A stretch of 64,000 bases of DNA, from positions 36,801 to 100,800 of the forward strand of contig NZ_RQVQ01000010.1 of the NCBI RefSeq assembly GCF_003865405.1. Direction: 5' to 3'. Source of the stretch: Paenimyroides tangerinum (GTDB taxonomy: Bacteria; Bacteroidota; Bacteroidia; Flavobacteriales; Flavobacteriaceae). Made by a program: the position numbers and the translations under genes. Of the stretch, positions 45,727 through 55,256 are shown in pieces; the stretch's first letter is position 1; every line of letters starts with the position of its first letter. The notes under the pieces were generated by a model, which worked only from the letters and a program-made list of their open reading frames with translations, searched no databases and was not told where the DNA came from.

Positions 45727-46120
45727 TTTTCTCTTTAAATTGGCTTGGTAATCTATCGTATTTCATTTTGATTACTTTATTAAAATGCTCTAACTGCTTT
45801 TCGCTCATAATTTTTAATAAAACACTCTTTCCCCCAACTAAGGTTTTCTTTCTAATAGTCGGTAAGTGAGATAAAAATTTCTTGTAGCCTTCAGACTTAT
45901 GCATTAAAAAGAAAAGTAATTTGTTTTGGCCGTCGTACCTTTTATCTAAGCTTTTAATTTTACCAAAGTATTTTACTAAGAGCCCAACTTTAATATATTC
46001 ATTTCTTTTTATTTTTTCAGATTTTAACTCATCTTGAAAAATTTCTTTCGCTTTAACGCTATCAATTTCCGAGATATATGATAGCTCTAGATAGTTAAGC
46101 TCAATTTCTAAATAATCCAT
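45707..46120 (-). CDS. Hypothetical protein
   Basis: 137 residues, Lys/Glu/Leu-rich and probably helical. Its 3' end overlaps the following gene by 20 bases, and it is separated from the NdpA gene by 8 bases. No recognised domain. Confidence 0.55.
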   Translation of the reverse strand: MDYLEIELNYLELSYISEIDSVKAKEIFQDELKSEKIKRNEYIKVGLLVKYFGKIKSLDKRYDGQNKLLFFLMHKSEGYKKFLSHLPTIRKKTLVGGKSVLLKIMSEKQLEHFNKVIKMKYDRLPSQFKEKSEQTNS

Positions 46121-46128
46121 ATCTATAA

Positions 46129-47184
46129 TTATTTCTGTTCTTTATTAAAATAAATTAAGTAATAGTACATTTGCTTTTCTTCATCCCAGCCTTTTTCAAT
46201 GAATTGTTCTGCAGATTCTGGGTTTATTAGGTCAAGCTTTATTGATATGTTGGTGTCTAAGTTTATAACACTTTTGATTTTCTTTCTAGCGTCTGTTACT
46301 GCCGAATTTGAAATTTCAAAACTGCTTAAATCTTCGACAGAATATTTTTCTCCTTTGTCGGCCTTATAGTTTTTAAACTCGGCTTGTAGGTCTGGATTTT
46401 CGATTACTTCATTTAAAAAGTTTGTTTCTTCGAATTCATCGTTTTTAGCAAAATAGTTTACTGAACGATTTAAGAATAAAACTTCCTCTTTCTTATCCTC
46501 AGCCGGAAGGACAACATCCTTTGCAAAGTCTTGAACAAATTTTAAATATTTTTTAGTGTTGAAATTTTCATCTTGAAAAGCATCTACATTTAGAAAATGT
46601 TCTAACCAATAACGGGCATCGTATCGATTGCTATCAACTGATAAAATTTTATATCCTTCTTCTTTTTTGTGATTGAAAATAAGGCAGCCTTTATCAAGTT
46701 TTTCAAGTGAAATACCTTGTTTTAGATTCAGCTCTAATCGACTTTCTGCCTCGTTTATTTCAAAGTAATCCGATTTAATTTCGGACTTAAAAATTCCAAT
46801 TGCAGCAACAATATTGTTATCAATTGAAACGTTTGTTAAGTAGGTCACGTAAACCTCTCCGTTTTTGATGTGTGGATGATTTGATTGGTCAAATAAATGC
46901 TTTGTTATTTTCTTTGATATTTTATCAAGCGTACTTGGGTTAATGAATATTTCAGAAACCAGATTAAACATTTCGTTATAATCTAAATCCACATCATGTA
47001 CAAATTGAAAGTAGTTTTCTTCTTTTTCTCTGAAGGGTTTAAAGAAAAAATCCTTGATTAGCGGAGTAATTTCATCCGTAAGTTTAAGTGGTTCTTCTGA
47101 TAAGAAAATCGGTTCGTTTCGACTTTTGTTTCCTACTTTGTGAATAAACAATTCTTCAATTTGGGTGTTAAATAAATTAATCAT
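46129..47184 (-). CDS. Nucleoid-associated protein NdpA (YejK family)
   Basis: 351 residues, the expected length. Features include the N-terminal IEELFIHKVGNKSRNEPIFLSEEPL and the central YFLTN-like VTYLTNVSIDNNIVAAIGIFKSE region of the 37-kDa nucleoid-associated family. Such proteins bind bacterial chromosomes. A phage-encoded copy probably coats or organises phage DNA or competes with a host factor. Confidence 0.8.
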   Translation of the reverse strand: MINLFNTQIEELFIHKVGNKSRNEPIFLSEEPLKLTDEITPLIKDFFFKPFREKEENYFQFVHDVDLDYNEMFNLVSEIFINPSTLDKISKKITKHLFDQSNHPHIKNGEVYVTYLTNVSIDNNIVAAIGIFKSEIKSDYFEINEAESRLELNLKQGISLEKLDKGCLIFNHKKEEGYKILSVDSNRYDARYWLEHFLNVDAFQDENFNTKKYLKFVQDFAKDVVLPAEDKKEEVLFLNRSVNYFAKNDEFEETNFLNEVIENPDLQAEFKNYKADKGEKYSVEDLSSFEISNSAVTDARKKIKSVINLDTNISIKLDLINPESAEQFIEKGWDEEKQMYYYLIYFNKEQK

Positions 47185-47203
47185 TGTGGTATAAAAATTT
47201 GGG

Positions 47204-47365
47204 TTATTTATTTGTTTTTAGCGTTCTTGGGGCGTTAGTTCCTTGAATGTATTTTACGCTTCTTTTTTGTTCTTTTTCGATTTTTTTAGCCATATTTAAG
47301 GCATTTATTGCCTCTTTTCGTTGTTTTTGTTGCTTTGTGTGTTTATTTTCTGAATCGTCTGCCAT
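47204..47365 (-). CDS. Small basic protein
   Basis: 53 residues, starting MADDSENKHTKQQ and rich in Lys, Gln and Glu, probably helical. Real gene status is supported by a proper ATG, fit between neighbours, and no competing frame. No function. Confidence 0.5.
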   Translation of the reverse strand: MADDSENKHTKQQKQRKEAINALNMAKKIEKEQKRSVKYIQGTNAPRTLKTNK

Positions 47366-47382
47366 AACTTATTTTTTGAGGT

Positions 47383-48210
47383 TTAGTCTTCAAATTCGTT
47401 TAGAAATTCATCAAAATTTTTAAACTTTTTCAAGTAATTACAAACCGCTACGCTTTGGCTTTTTTGGATGATTATCGGGTTCCATTTTTTAGATTTTAAT
47501 TCGGTTTGAAACGATTGTAAATCGATCTTTTTCAATGGATTTTTAAAGGCTTCTTGCTGAAGCTCTCGCTCGTGTTTTTTTAGCTCGGAGTTATAAAGCT
47601 CTAAAACCTGTTCTTGGCTTAAATTGATTTTGTTCTTAAGCTGGTTGTAGTAGATGAAAGCTGAATAATCAATTTCGTTTGATTTAAGGCTTTCGAAAAG
47701 TATCTTTCGATTAAGATTACTAATCTTTAGTTTTTCTTCGTTAGAAGGTTTAAAACCGATTAAATTTTGCGTGTTGTTAATCTTTTTTAGATTGTAGATG
47801 TGCAAATTTTGATTTCTATGCTCTACAAAGGCGTTTAAAACCTCGCCAAGTGAAATGCAATCTAAAATCCGAAATGTTTTTAATTGCGGCAATTCTTTCG
47901 CTGCGTACATCTTGAAGGCGGTTTTAACTTCCTCAAGGGTTAAATGCTTGAAACGATCTTGTAGAAATTCCGACAAAACAAGAGTTTGTGCATCTCGGTA
48001 CAGACGCTCTTCGGGCTTGAATTGAATATTCAAAAGCGCAAAGAGGTAGTTGATGGTGCCGTCGATGACTTGAACTTGTTCGTTTTTAATTTTCGGATAA
48101 TCCTCCTGCAGTTTGGCTAGTAAGGGCCTGCATTGCTCTTTCGCGGTCAAAGAAGTAAGGCTGTTTTGACTCTGAACTTGCAAAGTTTGTGTTTGTAATT
48201 GCTGTTCCAT
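47383..48210 (-). CDS. Putative phage replication-associated protein
   Basis: 275 residues overlapping the end of the DUF4373 gene by 125 bases in another frame. A Gln-rich N-terminus (LQTQTLQVQSQN) is followed by a helical domain. Its place after the replication initiator-like gene suggests a helicase-loader-type role. No motif proves it. Confidence 0.5.
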   Translation of the reverse strand: MEQQLQTQTLQVQSQNSLTSLTAKEQCRPLLAKLQEDYPKIKNEQVQVIDGTINYLFALLNIQFKPEERLYRDAQTLVLSEFLQDRFKHLTLEEVKTAFKMYAAKELPQLKTFRILDCISLGEVLNAFVEHRNQNLHIYNLKKINNTQNLIGFKPSNEEKLKISNLNRKILFESLKSNEIDYSAFIYYNQLKNKINLSQEQVLELYNSELKKHERELQQEAFKNPLKKIDLQSFQTELKSKKWNPIIIQKSQSVAVCNYLKKFKNFDEFLNEFED

Positions 48211-49252
48211 TTCTTTGATTTTCGTTTAAAATCCATTGGTATTTGAAGCCTTGCCAGCTTCTTTCTGCGCAAAGCTTTACTGCCTCGGCAATTGGGAAGT
48301 TGTTTTTATTGCACTCGTTCAAAAATGCGTTTAGTGCGGTTTCGGTGAAAGTTGCTTTTTTTGAAACTCGTACTTTGATCCAATCCTCGACGTGATTCAA
48401 TTCCGCACCAAGTTCAAGAAGTTTGTTTTTGAAATCTTCCTTGGAAAAAGAAACCTTTTTTTGCGCAACTTTTTTGGAAGATTTTGGAAATTGTTGGTTT
48501 AGCCAAGATTGGAAATAAATATCTTCCGCGTTTTTTGATTCAAAATTTAATTTTTCAAAATCAATTTCAAGACCTTCCGCTTTTTCTAAAAATTTTTTTA
48601 AATCTTTTTCAAACGAATTTCTTTTTCCAGAGAAATTTTCCCAAACCTCTCTAATTTTTGAAAAATTGAAATTTTGATTTTCGCTATTATTAATATAATC
48701 TACGTTAGTAGATTTATTATATATATTATTATCTATTCTATTATGCGAGAAATTTGCATCGCAAACTTGTCGCTCTGCGACTGTTTTGCGAGAATTTTGT
48801 TTCGCGTTGCGAGAATTTTGCGAGTTTTTGCGAGAATTTTCAAATTCAAGAATTTCTTCATTAGTCATTTTTTCAATTTCATCTTTAGAAAGATGGCCGT
48901 GTCTAACTAAGTTTCCTTTAATCCCACTTATACTTTTTGAAGTTTTCATATTTTCTAAAGGCTCCATTCTTTCGCTAAATCCTTTTGAAAAGAAAAACTT
49001 TCCATCTTCTGTAAACTCAAACAAACCGAATTCCTCAATAACTGATTTTACCACGTCGGCACTCACACGAAAGTCAAAGGCTAAAACATTATAATCTTTG
49101 ACGCTCATATAATTTGTGCTTTCAAGTAGCTTTTCTAAAATCATGAAATAAACTGCGTAACCTTCAGCTTTATGTCTCATTCGTACGGCGATAATTTTAT
49201 CATCATTACGAGCGCCACCATCATGGCTGAAATAGAATTTATTTTTACTCAT
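48086..49252 (-). CDS. DUF4373-type (Lin1244/Lin1753-like) replication protein
   Basis: 388 residues. The N-terminal SHDGGARNDDKIIAVRMRHKAEGYAVYFMILEKL is the hallmark of DUF4373 winged-helix domains found in phage and plasmid replication initiators. The middle is low-complexity Asn/Ser/Arg-rich and the C-terminal part helical. Encoded immediately before the putative loader in the operon. Confidence 0.75.
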   Translation of the reverse strand: MSKNKFYFSHDGGARNDDKIIAVRMRHKAEGYAVYFMILEKLLESTNYMSVKDYNVLAFDFRVSADVVKSVIEEFGLFEFTEDGKFFFSKGFSERMEPLENMKTSKSISGIKGNLVRHGHLSKDEIEKMTNEEILEFENSRKNSQNSRNAKQNSRKTVAERQVCDANFSHNRIDNNIYNKSTNVDYINNSENQNFNFSKIREVWENFSGKRNSFEKDLKKFLEKAEGLEIDFEKLNFESKNAEDIYFQSWLNQQFPKSSKKVAQKKVSFSKEDFKNKLLELGAELNHVEDWIKVRVSKKATFTETALNAFLNECNKNNFPIAEAVKLCAERSWQGFKYQWILNENQRNGTAITNTNFASSESKQPYFFDRERAMQALTSQTAGGLSEN

Positions 49253-49256
49253 GATT

Positions 49257-49694
49257 TTATTTTTTTCTGTTATTTATAAATTCACTAACACTCTTATCTT
49301 TTTTTTGTCTATTACATTTTAAACATGCTGTTACTAGATTTTCATACTCATCTGACCCACCTTTTGAAAAGGGGACCACATGATCGATTTCGAGCACCCC
49401 TCCAACTTTTTTACAATATGCGCAAGTATAGTTGTCTCTTTTTAATATATAATTTGTTATTCTTTTCCACTCTTTAACGTTAGTTGAATACATTCTTTTT
49501 CGTTTAAAAAATTGGTCAAGTTCATCATTAATATCTGCTTCATAATTAAGTCTTTCTAAACAACAGAACTTTATAAATTCTTCGCGAAAATCTTCAACCT
49601 TATTAGAGAGGTTATTATTTTTAATATCCTCCTCAACTTGATTTCTATATTTTTTAGAGTGAATTATGTCTAATTTTTTTGTTGGTCTTGCCAT
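49257..49694 (-). CDS. HNH endonuclease
   Basis: 145 residues. The C-terminal half is a complete HNH module with structural zinc: CAYC, EIDHVVPFSKGGSDEYENL (catalytic His and Asn), then CLKCNRQK. It is inside the early operon rather than next to terminase, so it may be a free-standing nuclease rather than a packaging factor. Confidence 0.88.
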   Translation of the reverse strand: MARPTKKLDIIHSKKYRNQVEEDIKNNNLSNKVEDFREEFIKFCCLERLNYEADINDELDQFFKRKRMYSTNVKEWKRITNYILKRDNYTCAYCKKVGGVLEIDHVVPFSKGGSDEYENLVTACLKCNRQKKDKSVSEFINNRKK

Positions 49695-49696
49695 AA

Positions 49697-49960
49697 TTAA
49701 GTATTTAAGTAATACTCTTTAAATCTTGTTCCAGGAACAAATGAAGATTTGATATCTATATTATGATAGTCTTTCAAATCTTTAATTCTTCGTCTTAGAT
49801 CGCCAATTCTATAGTTGACTAAGGCCGTAATAGTAGTAAGTCGTTCACCGCGCTGCAAAGCTTGTAAAACGATAACACACTGTTTAGAAAAATGCTTTTT
49901 ATTCTCAATGAAATGTCTTTGGTTTTCGGGTAAGTTCTCATGGTGCTTTATTTCAATCAT
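49697..49960 (-). CDS. Winged-helix DNA-binding protein (HTH_39-like)
   Basis: 87 residues from the ATG at 49960 (the longer frame to 50038 lacks conservation signs). The stretch QCVIVLQALQRGERLTTITALVNYRIGDLRRRIKDL is a compact winged-helix pattern. Two bases separate it from the HNH gene. A possible transcription regulator of the phage. Confidence 0.6.
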   Translation of the reverse strand: MIEIKHHENLPENQRHFIENKKHFSKQCVIVLQALQRGERLTTITALVNYRIGDLRRRIKDLKDYHNIDIKSSFVPGTRFKEYYLNT

Positions 49961-49971
49961 AATTGATAATT

Positions 49972-50361
49972 TTAACCTTGATACATTTGTAAGGCTTGCA
50001 TTTCTGCTTTGCCTTTTGATATTATAGTCCGACACCATTCAAGCTGTCTGGAACAAGCTGCGTTTAAACGATCAGCCCAGTTTACTAGATGATTTTCTTC
50101 TCTAGTTAAAGTTTCGATGAATTTGTTTGAGGTACTTGCAGGTAACGAAATTAGACTTTTGATTTCCCTCATAACTTCGCTATTTAGTTTTTCCTCTCGA
50201 TGAATTTTCGCATCGGCTAAAAGCTTTCCAGATCGAGCCATATAAACGGCAAGTTCATTTCCACGATAAACGGCTTCGTTTATATCTTCACTTTGAGTAA
50301 GTTCGAGGAAGTTTTGAATTTCCTCGAGCTCTGTTTGTATTTTTTCTTTTGGAGTGATCAT
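49972..50361 (-). CDS. Hypothetical helical protein
   Basis: 129 residues, predicted almost wholly helical from composition, without membrane segments. Part of the tight early operon between a small membrane protein and the HTH gene. Confidence 0.55.
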   Translation of the reverse strand: MITPKEKIQTELEEIQNFLELTQSEDINEAVYRGNELAVYMARSGKLLADAKIHREEKLNSEVMREIKSLISLPASTSNKFIETLTREENHLVNWADRLNAACSRQLEWCRTIISKGKAEMQALQMYQG

Positions 50362-50544
50362 TCAATTGATAACCTTTATTATTAATAGAAAAAGTCCAAT
50401 CAATAAAATTGGAATCCAAATAGGAGCAAGAACCCAATCCCAACCTATATTTATTAGCTTAGTTAATTTAAAGAAAGCTAGGCAAGCTGAAATAAAGATT
50501 AGAAATGTAATCCAACCTTTGATTGATATATTTTGTAGTGGCAT
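50362..50544 (-). CDS. Small membrane protein
   Basis: 60 residues with two hydrophobic segments (about 8-27 and 33-57). The start is chosen at the ATG 50544 that follows the preceding stop; a longer frame to 50586 exists. Adjacent to its downstream neighbour with no gap. Confidence 0.5.
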   Translation of the reverse strand: MPLQNISIKGWITFLIFISACLAFFKLTKLINIGWDWVLAPIWIPILLIGLFLLIIKVIN

Positions 50545-50557
50545 GATAATAAATTTA

Positions 50558-51247
50558 TTATTCGTATTTAGTCCAATAAGTATCAATTGAATCGTTTAAT
50601 TCTGTTATTTTTACTTGTGCTGAATAAATTCTAAATATTTTTTGTTCTACTCCACTTAGGTTAGCTGCCTTGAATGGTGTTATGTTTTTATTATTATTCC
50701 ATATATCTTCAATACTAAAGCACCCCATATTTCTAAAATTTCCTTCTTTATCTCTGTAAATAACAAATCTGATGGCGCAATTTTTTGGTTTTTTATCAGC
50801 TTCGAAGTCAGCGTAAATATTAAGCCAGCTGTAATCAGATTCCTCAACAATAAAAGTTATTTTACCTTCACCATCGCTTGAGCCCTCTTTAGCACCTTCA
50901 ATAACTAAATCAGCAATTTCTTGAAGTGTTATTTCAGTTTTATCAATAAAGCCAATTGTTTCAGAAATCATTTTTTGGATGGGTTCTAAATTTACTTGTT
51001 CAACTAAATTTTTATTAATTGTTTCTGCTATTAAAGCGTTGTAATCAATTAAATCAAACTTCATTAAGTTTATATTTAAGCACTCTGATATTTTCGTTTT
51101 GATTTGTTTTTTTATATCCGAATCCCAACGGAACATATCTTCAATAATATCTTTAATAGCCTTTTCAGCATTTTTTTCAATAATTTCTGGTACTTTTTCT
51201 GCTATTACTTTGTTTATAGCGTTTTGGGTTTCTTCGTTTAGGTTCAT
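50558..51247 (-). CDS. Hypothetical phage protein
   Basis: 229 residues: an acidic, amphipathic N-terminal helix region (AINKVIAEKVPEIIEKNAEKAI) and a beta-containing C-terminal domain (KITFIVEESDYSWLNIYADFE). No catalytic motif. Two bases from the MBL gene, so probably expressed with the recombination module. Confidence 0.55.
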   Translation of the reverse strand: MNLNEETQNAINKVIAEKVPEIIEKNAEKAIKDIIEDMFRWDSDIKKQIKTKISECLNINLMKFDLIDYNALIAETINKNLVEQVNLEPIQKMISETIGFIDKTEITLQEIADLVIEGAKEGSSDGEGKITFIVEESDYSWLNIYADFEADKKPKNCAIRFVIYRDKEGNFRNMGCFSIEDIWNNNKNITPFKAANLSGVEQKIFRIYSAQVKITELNDSIDTYWTKYE

Positions 51248-51249
51248 GG

Positions 51250-51984
51250 CTAAAAAGGTGTTTTGTTAAATAAAATATCTAATCCATTATTTGCAACGAT
51301 TGTGTTTTTTCCGGTTGCCTGTGCAACTTTCTGTTGGAATTCAACCTCGTTTGAATTTGAATCTGATAAATGGATTAAGACGATATTATTGACTTGTGAT
51401 AAATCATTTGCATTTAGTAGGTCAATACATTTCTGTATTGATAAGTGAGATTTTAAAACTCGATCTCGTAGAAATTTTTTATTTGCTTTTAATTTTTGGT
51501 CGATGATGTCCTCACAGAAATTAGCTTCAATAATTAAATTATTAAGTCCATTAAATTTGTAAGGAGAATAAAAACTATCCGTAAGAAATAGAGTGGTCCC
51601 GCATTCGGGATGATTTATTAGAAAACCAAGAGGTTCTTTCACATCGTGTCTTACATCGAATGGAATTACTTTAAAATTTCCAATTTGATAGAGTTTTTTA
51701 GCTTGAATGGTATTTGAGTTGTGGTGCTCAATCACGTTCGAGGCTTCGAGCGTTCCCTGACTCGAATAAAGTTTGATTCCAGACGAAAGAATATCTTTAA
51801 CCGCCTTATTATGGTCACCATGCTCGTGTGAAAGCAAGCAACCCACAACCTTTGAGAAATCGAAATTTAAAGCCTCTTTAATCTTCTTAAAAGATACGCC
51901 ACATTCTAAAAGCAAAATCTCCTCTTTATTATAGAGGAGATATGCGTTGCCAGAACTTCCGGTCCCGATTACTTTAAGATTCAT
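51250..51984 (-). CDS. MBL-fold metallohydrolase (YycJ/WalJ-like, possible DNA exonuclease)
   Basis: 244 residues with the metal motif LLSHEHGDHNKA (about 51-62), LFLTDSF (about 130) and a C-terminal HLSDSN histidine. Members such as YycJ/WalJ act as DNA exonucleases. It is directly 3' of recT, so it may produce the single strands RecT anneals, in place of a lambda-type Exo. Confidence 0.75.
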   Translation of the reverse strand: MNLKVIGTGSSGNAYLLYNKEEILLLECGVSFKKIKEALNFDFSKVVGCLLSHEHGDHNKAVKDILSSGIKLYSSQGTLEASNVIEHHNSNTIQAKKLYQIGNFKVIPFDVRHDVKEPLGFLINHPECGTTLFLTDSFYSPYKFNGLNNLIIEANFCEDIIDQKLKANKKFLRDRVLKSHLSIQKCIDLLNANDLSQVNNIVLIHLSDSNSNEVEFQQKVAQATGKNTIVANNGLDILFNKTPF

Positions 51985-51986
51985 AT

Positions 51987-52877
51987 TTAGAAATTAGGTC
52001 CAGCTATTTCAAATTGTTGTGTTTCCACAACCATTTCTTGATGCTGCTCACGAATTTCGTTTTCGTCTATGATTTCAGCTTCTTCGATATTTTCAAAACC
52101 GATGGTTTCGTTGTTGGCGTTGTCTTTGATTTCTTGTTGCACGTTTCCTTTAGCGGTATCTACATATTCGTTTTCTTCTAACGGGTCATAAAGAATTGAA
52201 TCATCTGAAGAACTAATCAATAATTTACAAGCTCTATTGATAACTGTTTTAACCGCCATTTGGTCTCCGAAGTTTTTATGTGCCGGTGAGTTTCCTTTTG
52301 AACCACCTTGTCCCCAAGCCGCTTGAATTTGTTTGATGTTCATGATTTCAACGTCTATGATTCCGTTGTTTAATTCATAAACTGCGTAAGCTCCTTTCAA
52401 CATTGGGTTTCCGATACTTTCAAGAGTTTGAATATGCTTTGTTATTTTTCTTCTACCAGTTGTTGAATCAACTTCGAATTCAAATGTATCACCTTCAAAA
52501 ATTGCGTTTGCTTTGATTGACTTTAAGTTTCCGTATCGTTTTGCAATTGCAATATTTCCAGCGTAAGAAACCGAACATTCCAATTTTTGTCCGTAAGGAA
52601 TAAAGTAGCACTGTTTTTTAATTGGGGATACTCCGTAAACCACCATTTTTAAAAGCGCCTCTGCAACTGATGATTTATCGCACTTTTCGAGTAAGTTGTT
52701 CTTCGGATCTGAAAGTATAATGTAAGCAGATTTTAAAGCGTTCTCGACAACGTAATCCTTTGGTAAAACAAGTTCTCCAGATTTTTGAAAGGAATCAACC
52801 TTTGCTAATACTTGAGAAGAAATATCTTTTTTAATTTCTGCAACTTGTGTGTTTGGGTTTTGATTTGGTGTATTCAT
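51987..52877 (-). CDS. recT: RecT-family single-strand annealing protein
   Basis: 296 residues. Family hallmarks include SVAEALLKMVVYGVSPIKKQCYFIPYGQKLECSVSYAGNIAIAKRYG and GAYAVYELNNGI in the central beta region. The acidic C-terminal tail is typical. Promotes phage homologous recombination by strand annealing, together with SSB at 42.9 kb. Confidence 0.9.
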   Translation of the reverse strand: MNTPNQNPNTQVAEIKKDISSQVLAKVDSFQKSGELVLPKDYVVENALKSAYIILSDPKNNLLEKCDKSSVAEALLKMVVYGVSPIKKQCYFIPYGQKLECSVSYAGNIAIAKRYGNLKSIKANAIFEGDTFEFEVDSTTGRRKITKHIQTLESIGNPMLKGAYAVYELNNGIIDVEIMNIKQIQAAWGQGGSKGNSPAHKNFGDQMAVKTVINRACKLLISSSDDSILYDPLEENEYVDTAKGNVQQEIKDNANNETIGFENIEEAEIIDENEIREQHQEMVVETQQFEIAGPNF

Positions 52878-52885
52878 GATAGATA

Positions 52886-53176
52886 TTAGGTTAATGTCAA
52901 CTTATCGTTGATCGTTTTTATTTTTGAATGAAAGTCCTTGTAATGTTTTTTAAGTTCCACCGCTTTATTTGCTCCGTGGATTGCGGTATTATGCTTTCGA
53001 TTAACAAAGCTTCCAATTTCTCTGCAGGACTTATTGGTTAAATAAACTGAAAAGAAAAAGAATAAGAATCTTGATTCGGATAGCCTTCTACATCGATTTG
53101 ATGATTTTAAGTCATCTGCATTGGTTCCCGTACATTCTGTAACCGCTTCTAAAATTTGATTTAATTGTAAGTCCAT
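52886..53176 (-). CDS. DnaA domain IV-like DNA-binding protein (second copy)
   Basis: 96 residues. The pattern SRFLFFFFSVYLTNKSCREIGSFVNRKHNTAIHGANKAVELKK matches the DnaA duplex-DNA-binding fold, with HNTAIHG in place of HATVIFG of the copy at 43405. No ATPase domain. Two independent copies in one prophage are unusual. Confidence 0.7.
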   Translation of the reverse strand: MDLQLNQILEAVTECTGTNADDLKSSNRCRRLSESRFLFFFFSVYLTNKSCREIGSFVNRKHNTAIHGANKAVELKKHYKDFHSKIKTINDKLTLT

Positions 53177-53220
53177 AAGTAGAGTTTTTAGTTTTACTTA
53201 CGGACTGGTTTTCGGTTAGA

Positions 53221-55245
53221 TTAGGAATGTGCAAATAATAAGGGAGCCTCAACTCTGATTGTTTTGTCAGATTTTGAAACGATTAAATTGATTATTTGGC
53301 TTTTTGAGTTTATTAGTTCTGTAACCGATTCTCGGTTATCAATGAATATTGGTGCGTTTGTATTATAAAAATTACAAAGTGTGTTTATAATATCAATTCC
53401 GGCATTTATTTTTGAAGCGGTGTTTGCGTTATGAAACGGTACTCCATTTATAAGAGCCTCACAGCATTCAATTTCCCCACCGTTTATTTGTGTTTCGAAT
53501 AATTTGAAAGTGACGTGTTCGAATTTTTGATTGATGTTATTTTCTAAGGCTTCAATGCTCAAACGAATGTATTTCTCAATATCAAATTCTTGTTTTTCAA
53601 GTTCAAGAAGTGAAGCAGAAAGGCTTTGCTCTTCTTGTTTTAATTCATATATACGATTATCAGCTGCAGCAATTTGAAACTTAGTATTCAATTGTTGTTT
53701 TACAATATTGATATTTCCAAATGTTTCTCTTTTCAATTGTTCAAGCTCGCTGTTTGATATCGGTTGAATATTTGCAAGTTCTTGTTCTTTAGCTTGAATG
53801 GAATCTTTAATTGAATTGTACTCCACATGAGAAATTAAAAGTTCGGTAAATACCTTTTCAAAACTTGGTGTATCTGTTCCCGAAACAATATTTTGTTCTA
53901 GTTCAATTGCAGATTGTAAAGACTTTATATCTTCTGAAACTTTATTTATATTGGTTTGAAATTGCTCAACTCTTTCGGTTTGTTGGTCTAGGTACTTCTG
54001 AATGTTTTCAGATTCTGTTTTTAAATTACCGCCTTGTAGGTTGATTTCATTTAATCTTTTAGCCTTATTCGTATTAAAGTTGGTTAAAGCTTCAGCTTTT
54101 TTGGTTTCAACGTCTCCAGACTCAAATTCTCTTTTACAAGTAGGGCAGTGGAAGTCGTTCTCATTAAAGGTTAAGGTTTGATAATTTTCATTTTGCCACT
54201 CTAAACGTTTATACTCCATTTTCTTCTGAATCTTCCCTAAGCGGTCCGACTCGTAATCCCTGTTTGCCTCAACTTGTTTAAGGTTGCTTTGTGCGTTTGA
54301 AAGCTCTAAGTTTAAGCTTTGGAGTCTTTGGTTTAAAGCATCAAGTTTGGAGGTGTCTTTCTGAGTTTTGGCTCTTGCAGTATTTCCAAGCTCAAATTCT
54401 ATAGCCTGAAGTTTTGATTTAAAACCGAATATTTCGTTTTGAATTTCAGTTTTTCTATTAATTAAAAATTGATTTTTAGAAGATGAATCTTGAAGTTCTT
54501 TATCAATTCGTTCTAAATCTCTTTCCCAAAGTTTTAAATCATGTTCTAAAGATTCAAAATTTATTGCTTCAGGTTTACCTCTTTCAGCTTCATCAATACG
54601 AGTAGGTATTTGTTTTAGTTCTTCTTTAATTTTCTTAACCTTAGCATTAACCTCCGCTTTTAATTCGGCTATCGTTTTCTTTTTGGTTAATTCTAGGATA
54701 TGTCCTAAATCATTATCGATGTAATTAACGTTTGTTTCTCCGACAATGTCAATTAGAACTTTTCTTCTGTCTTGCCATTTTAGATTATTAAAGGCTAAAG
54801 GATTTGAAATTAGTTTGAACACTTGTTCATCTAATAGTTCGTTTATTTTAGAAGTGTATTCTTTGGCACTCATTGGAACATCATTCCAAAAGTAAATAGT
54901 TTCATTTCCGTTAAATTCTGGTTCAGAAAGTCCTCTTTTCTTAACCCACTTTTCACGATGAATTCGTTTTAAAACGATTTCTTCTCCGTTAAATAAAAGT
55001 GTTCCTTCAACTTCATTTTCAATTTTTGGTATTGAAATTCCGTTGCTATCTAAAGGTTTGATTTCAAAATCTTTTCTGTCGAGTGAATCTTTTCCAAAAA
55101 GTAACCAGGTAAACGAGTCAAAGATTGTTGTTTTACCAAGTCCGTTAGCCCCGAATATGTCTGTTATTTCGGAAAAGTTGATGATAAGGTTTTTAATTCC
55201 TTTGAAATTAGTTATAACTAATTTTTGTAATACAATTGATTTCAT
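53221..55245 (-). CDS. SbcC/RecN-like SMC ATPase
   Basis: 674 residues. Walker A GANGLGKTT (about 33-41), long antiparallel coiled coils (about 190-350 and 380-560) joined by a CPTC zinc-hook motif, and a C-terminal acidic Walker-B-like IFIDNRES. This is the Rad50-like architecture. There is no nuclease subunit of the SbcD type beside it; the MBL-fold protein downstream could serve. Works with RecT in DNA repair and recombination. Confidence 0.85.
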   Translation of the reverse strand: MKSIVLQKLVITNFKGIKNLIINFSEITDIFGANGLGKTTIFDSFTWLLFGKDSLDRKDFEIKPLDSNGISIPKIENEVEGTLLFNGEEIVLKRIHREKWVKKRGLSEPEFNGNETIYFWNDVPMSAKEYTSKINELLDEQVFKLISNPLAFNNLKWQDRRKVLIDIVGETNVNYIDNDLGHILELTKKKTIAELKAEVNAKVKKIKEELKQIPTRIDEAERGKPEAINFESLEHDLKLWERDLERIDKELQDSSSKNQFLINRKTEIQNEIFGFKSKLQAIEFELGNTARAKTQKDTSKLDALNQRLQSLNLELSNAQSNLKQVEANRDYESDRLGKIQKKMEYKRLEWQNENYQTLTFNENDFHCPTCKREFESGDVETKKAEALTNFNTNKAKRLNEINLQGGNLKTESENIQKYLDQQTERVEQFQTNINKVSEDIKSLQSAIELEQNIVSGTDTPSFEKVFTELLISHVEYNSIKDSIQAKEQELANIQPISNSELEQLKRETFGNINIVKQQLNTKFQIAAADNRIYELKQEEQSLSASLLELEKQEFDIEKYIRLSIEALENNINQKFEHVTFKLFETQINGGEIECCEALINGVPFHNANTASKINAGIDIINTLCNFYNTNAPIFIDNRESVTELINSKSQIINLIVSKSDKTIRVEAPLLFAHS

Positions 55246-55256
55246 GGTAGATTTAA

